The notes under the pieces: model-generated
The model's input: only the letters and a program-made list of their open reading frames with translations
Told to the model about the DNA's origin: nothing
Database searches by the model: none
Translations under genes and position numbers: made by a program
Part shown: positions 4,566-5,349 of the stretch, piece after piece
Position numbering within the stretch: position 1 is the first letter of the stretch
Layout: each line of letters opens with the position of its first letter
Assembly (NCBI GenBank): GCA_910578425.1
Contig: CAJTQX010000068.1
Span: 1-5,349, forward strand
Source of the DNA: an uncultured Anaerotignum sp.
Lineage (GTDB): Bacteria; Bacillota; Clostridia; Lachnospirales; Anaerotignaceae
DNA length: 5,349 bases
Reading direction: 5' to 3'

Positions 4566-5349
4566 ATGGGCTTTGTATGTGATTTCAAAACGGATTTTCA
4601 TAAACGGAAAGAGGAAAAAACAGTTGTGCCTCGGCAGACGGTGGAAAGGCTGACAGCCCCGTCCTTTACCGAGGTATGCGGGGATATTGAACGGGCGGGC
4701 CACACCCATTACTGGCTGAAGGGCGGACGCGGCAGCACGAAATCCTCTTTTATCTCTTTGCAGCTGATACTGGGCGTGATGCGTGACCCTGCCGCAAACG
4801 GCATGGCACTGCGGAAGGTGGGCGTCAACCTGAAGGACAGTGTTTTTGAACAGCTGCAGTGGGCGATCTCCGCTCTGGGCGTTGACAGCCTCTGGCGGGA
4901 AAAGCGCAGCCCTCTGGAACTGGAATATATCCCAACGGGCCAGCGGATCATTTTCCGCGGGGCTGATGAGCCCAAAAAGATAAAGTCCACGAAGTTCCGC
5001 AGGGGCTACTGCAAATACCTCTGGTATGAGGAGGTCGATGAGTTCGGCGGCATGGAGGAAATACGGAACATCAACCAGTCCCTGATGCGCGGCGGCGACC
5101 GTTTCTTTGTGTTCTATTCGTTCAATCCGCCGAAAAGCCAGCGGAGCTGGGTCAACGCCGAGATGCTGGAGGAACGGCCGGACAAGCTGGTGCATCACAG
5201 CACATACCTCGGCGTGCCGCCGGAATGGCTGGGCGAGCAGTTTATCGTGGAGGCGGAGCATCTCAGGGACACGAAGCCGGACCAGTACCGGCATGAATAC
5301 ATGGGCGAGGTCATCGGCACAGGCGGTGAGATGTTCCAGAACCTGACGA
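4566..5349 (+). CDS. terL: Phage terminase large subunit, PBSX-like, N-terminal ATPase part (3' cut by window)
   Basis: This is the motor ATPase that packs phage DNA into the prohead and, through a C-terminal nuclease domain, cuts the concatemer. Visible are 261 residues. Walker A is GGRGSTKS (53-60, K59 the phosphate-binding lysine). Walker B with catalytic acidic residues is YLWYEEVDEF (151-160). The coupling motif is SFNPP (185-189). The run YLGVPPEW...YRHEYMGEVIGTGGEMFQN near the edge is typical of PBSX-type large subunits (Terminase_3-like). The nuclease domain lies beyond the right edge. The start ATG 4566 directly follows the stop of the HTH gene and has GGGAG at 4552-4556 inside that gene. 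The family in a Mu-type neighbourhood is unusual, since Mu's own gp28 is of a different type. The ATPase part seen here shows no defect. Confidence 0.95.
   Translation, partial: MGFVCDFKTDFHKRKEEKTVVPRQTVERLTAPSFTEVCGDIERAGHTHYWLKGGRGSTKSSFISLQLILGVMRDPAANGMALRKVGVNLKDSVFEQLQWAISALGVDSLWREKRSPLELEYIPTGQRIIFRGADEPKKIKSTKFRRGYCKYLWYEEVDEFGGMEEIRNINQSLMRGGDRFFVFYSFNPPKSQRSWVNAEMLEERPDKLVHHSTYLGVPPEWLGEQFIVEAEHLRDTKPDQYRHEYMGEVIGTGGEMFQNLT

Noticed and set aside
4341..5294. Long - strand open frame of 317 codons opposite the terminase
   Set aside because: It lies antisense to the terminase and HTH genes, whose motifs are unmistakable, and its translation is rich in H, P and R as expected of a reverse reading of G-rich codons.

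Overview
The window is a block of a Mu-like (transposable-phage-type) prophage or phage. The host is most likely a Clostridia-type Firmicute, probably Lachnospiraceae. That host guess rests on G-rich GGAGG-type ribosome binding sites before most genes, use of GTG/TTG starts, short genes packed on one strand, moderately G+C-rich codons, and phage families common in gut Clostridia. All ten supported genes are on the + strand.

Left part (1-1412). The reading frame enters from the left edge and ends in an unmistakable C-terminal part of a C5-cytosine DNA methyltransferase (motifs IX and X). Its catalytic N-terminal half is not in the window. The last 47 bases overlap a small two-module protein whose C-terminus is DUF551-like. 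Several perfect palindromes lie inside the methyltransferase frame, and the first 66 bases carry a terminator-like hairpin. The left limit and integrity of this gene are therefore uncertain.

Regulatory part (1441-2322). A GemA/DUF1018 protein (Mu gp16 type) is followed by a Mor-family transcription activator, the same gem-mor order as in phage Mu. The unit ends in a strong rho-independent terminator at 2288-2322.

Morphogenesis entry (2410-5349). A membrane-anchored coiled-coil protein in the place of Mu gp25/DUF2730 comes first. Two tandem winged-helix proteins of Mu gp26 type follow, then a DUF3486 (Mu gp27) protein, a small basic HTH protein, and a large terminase subunit cut by the right edge. 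The terminase looks PBSX-like (Walker A, Walker B and SxNPP motifs visible) rather than Mu gp28-like, so the packaging motor may have been exchanged into a Mu-type module.

The likely logic is that GemA and Mor act before late expression and Mor switches on the downstream unit. The gp25-gp27-like proteins and the terminase then serve head assembly and DNA packaging. The methyltransferase would protect phage DNA from restriction. The best non-gene signals are a family of paired hairpins (about GGC-AAA-GCC), two of them in frame inside the methyltransferase, and a tandem ~21-bp repeat upstream of the HTH/terminase pair. No tRNA, rRNA or CRISPR array was seen. No gene-free stretch exceeds 300 bases; the longest is 4041-4268.
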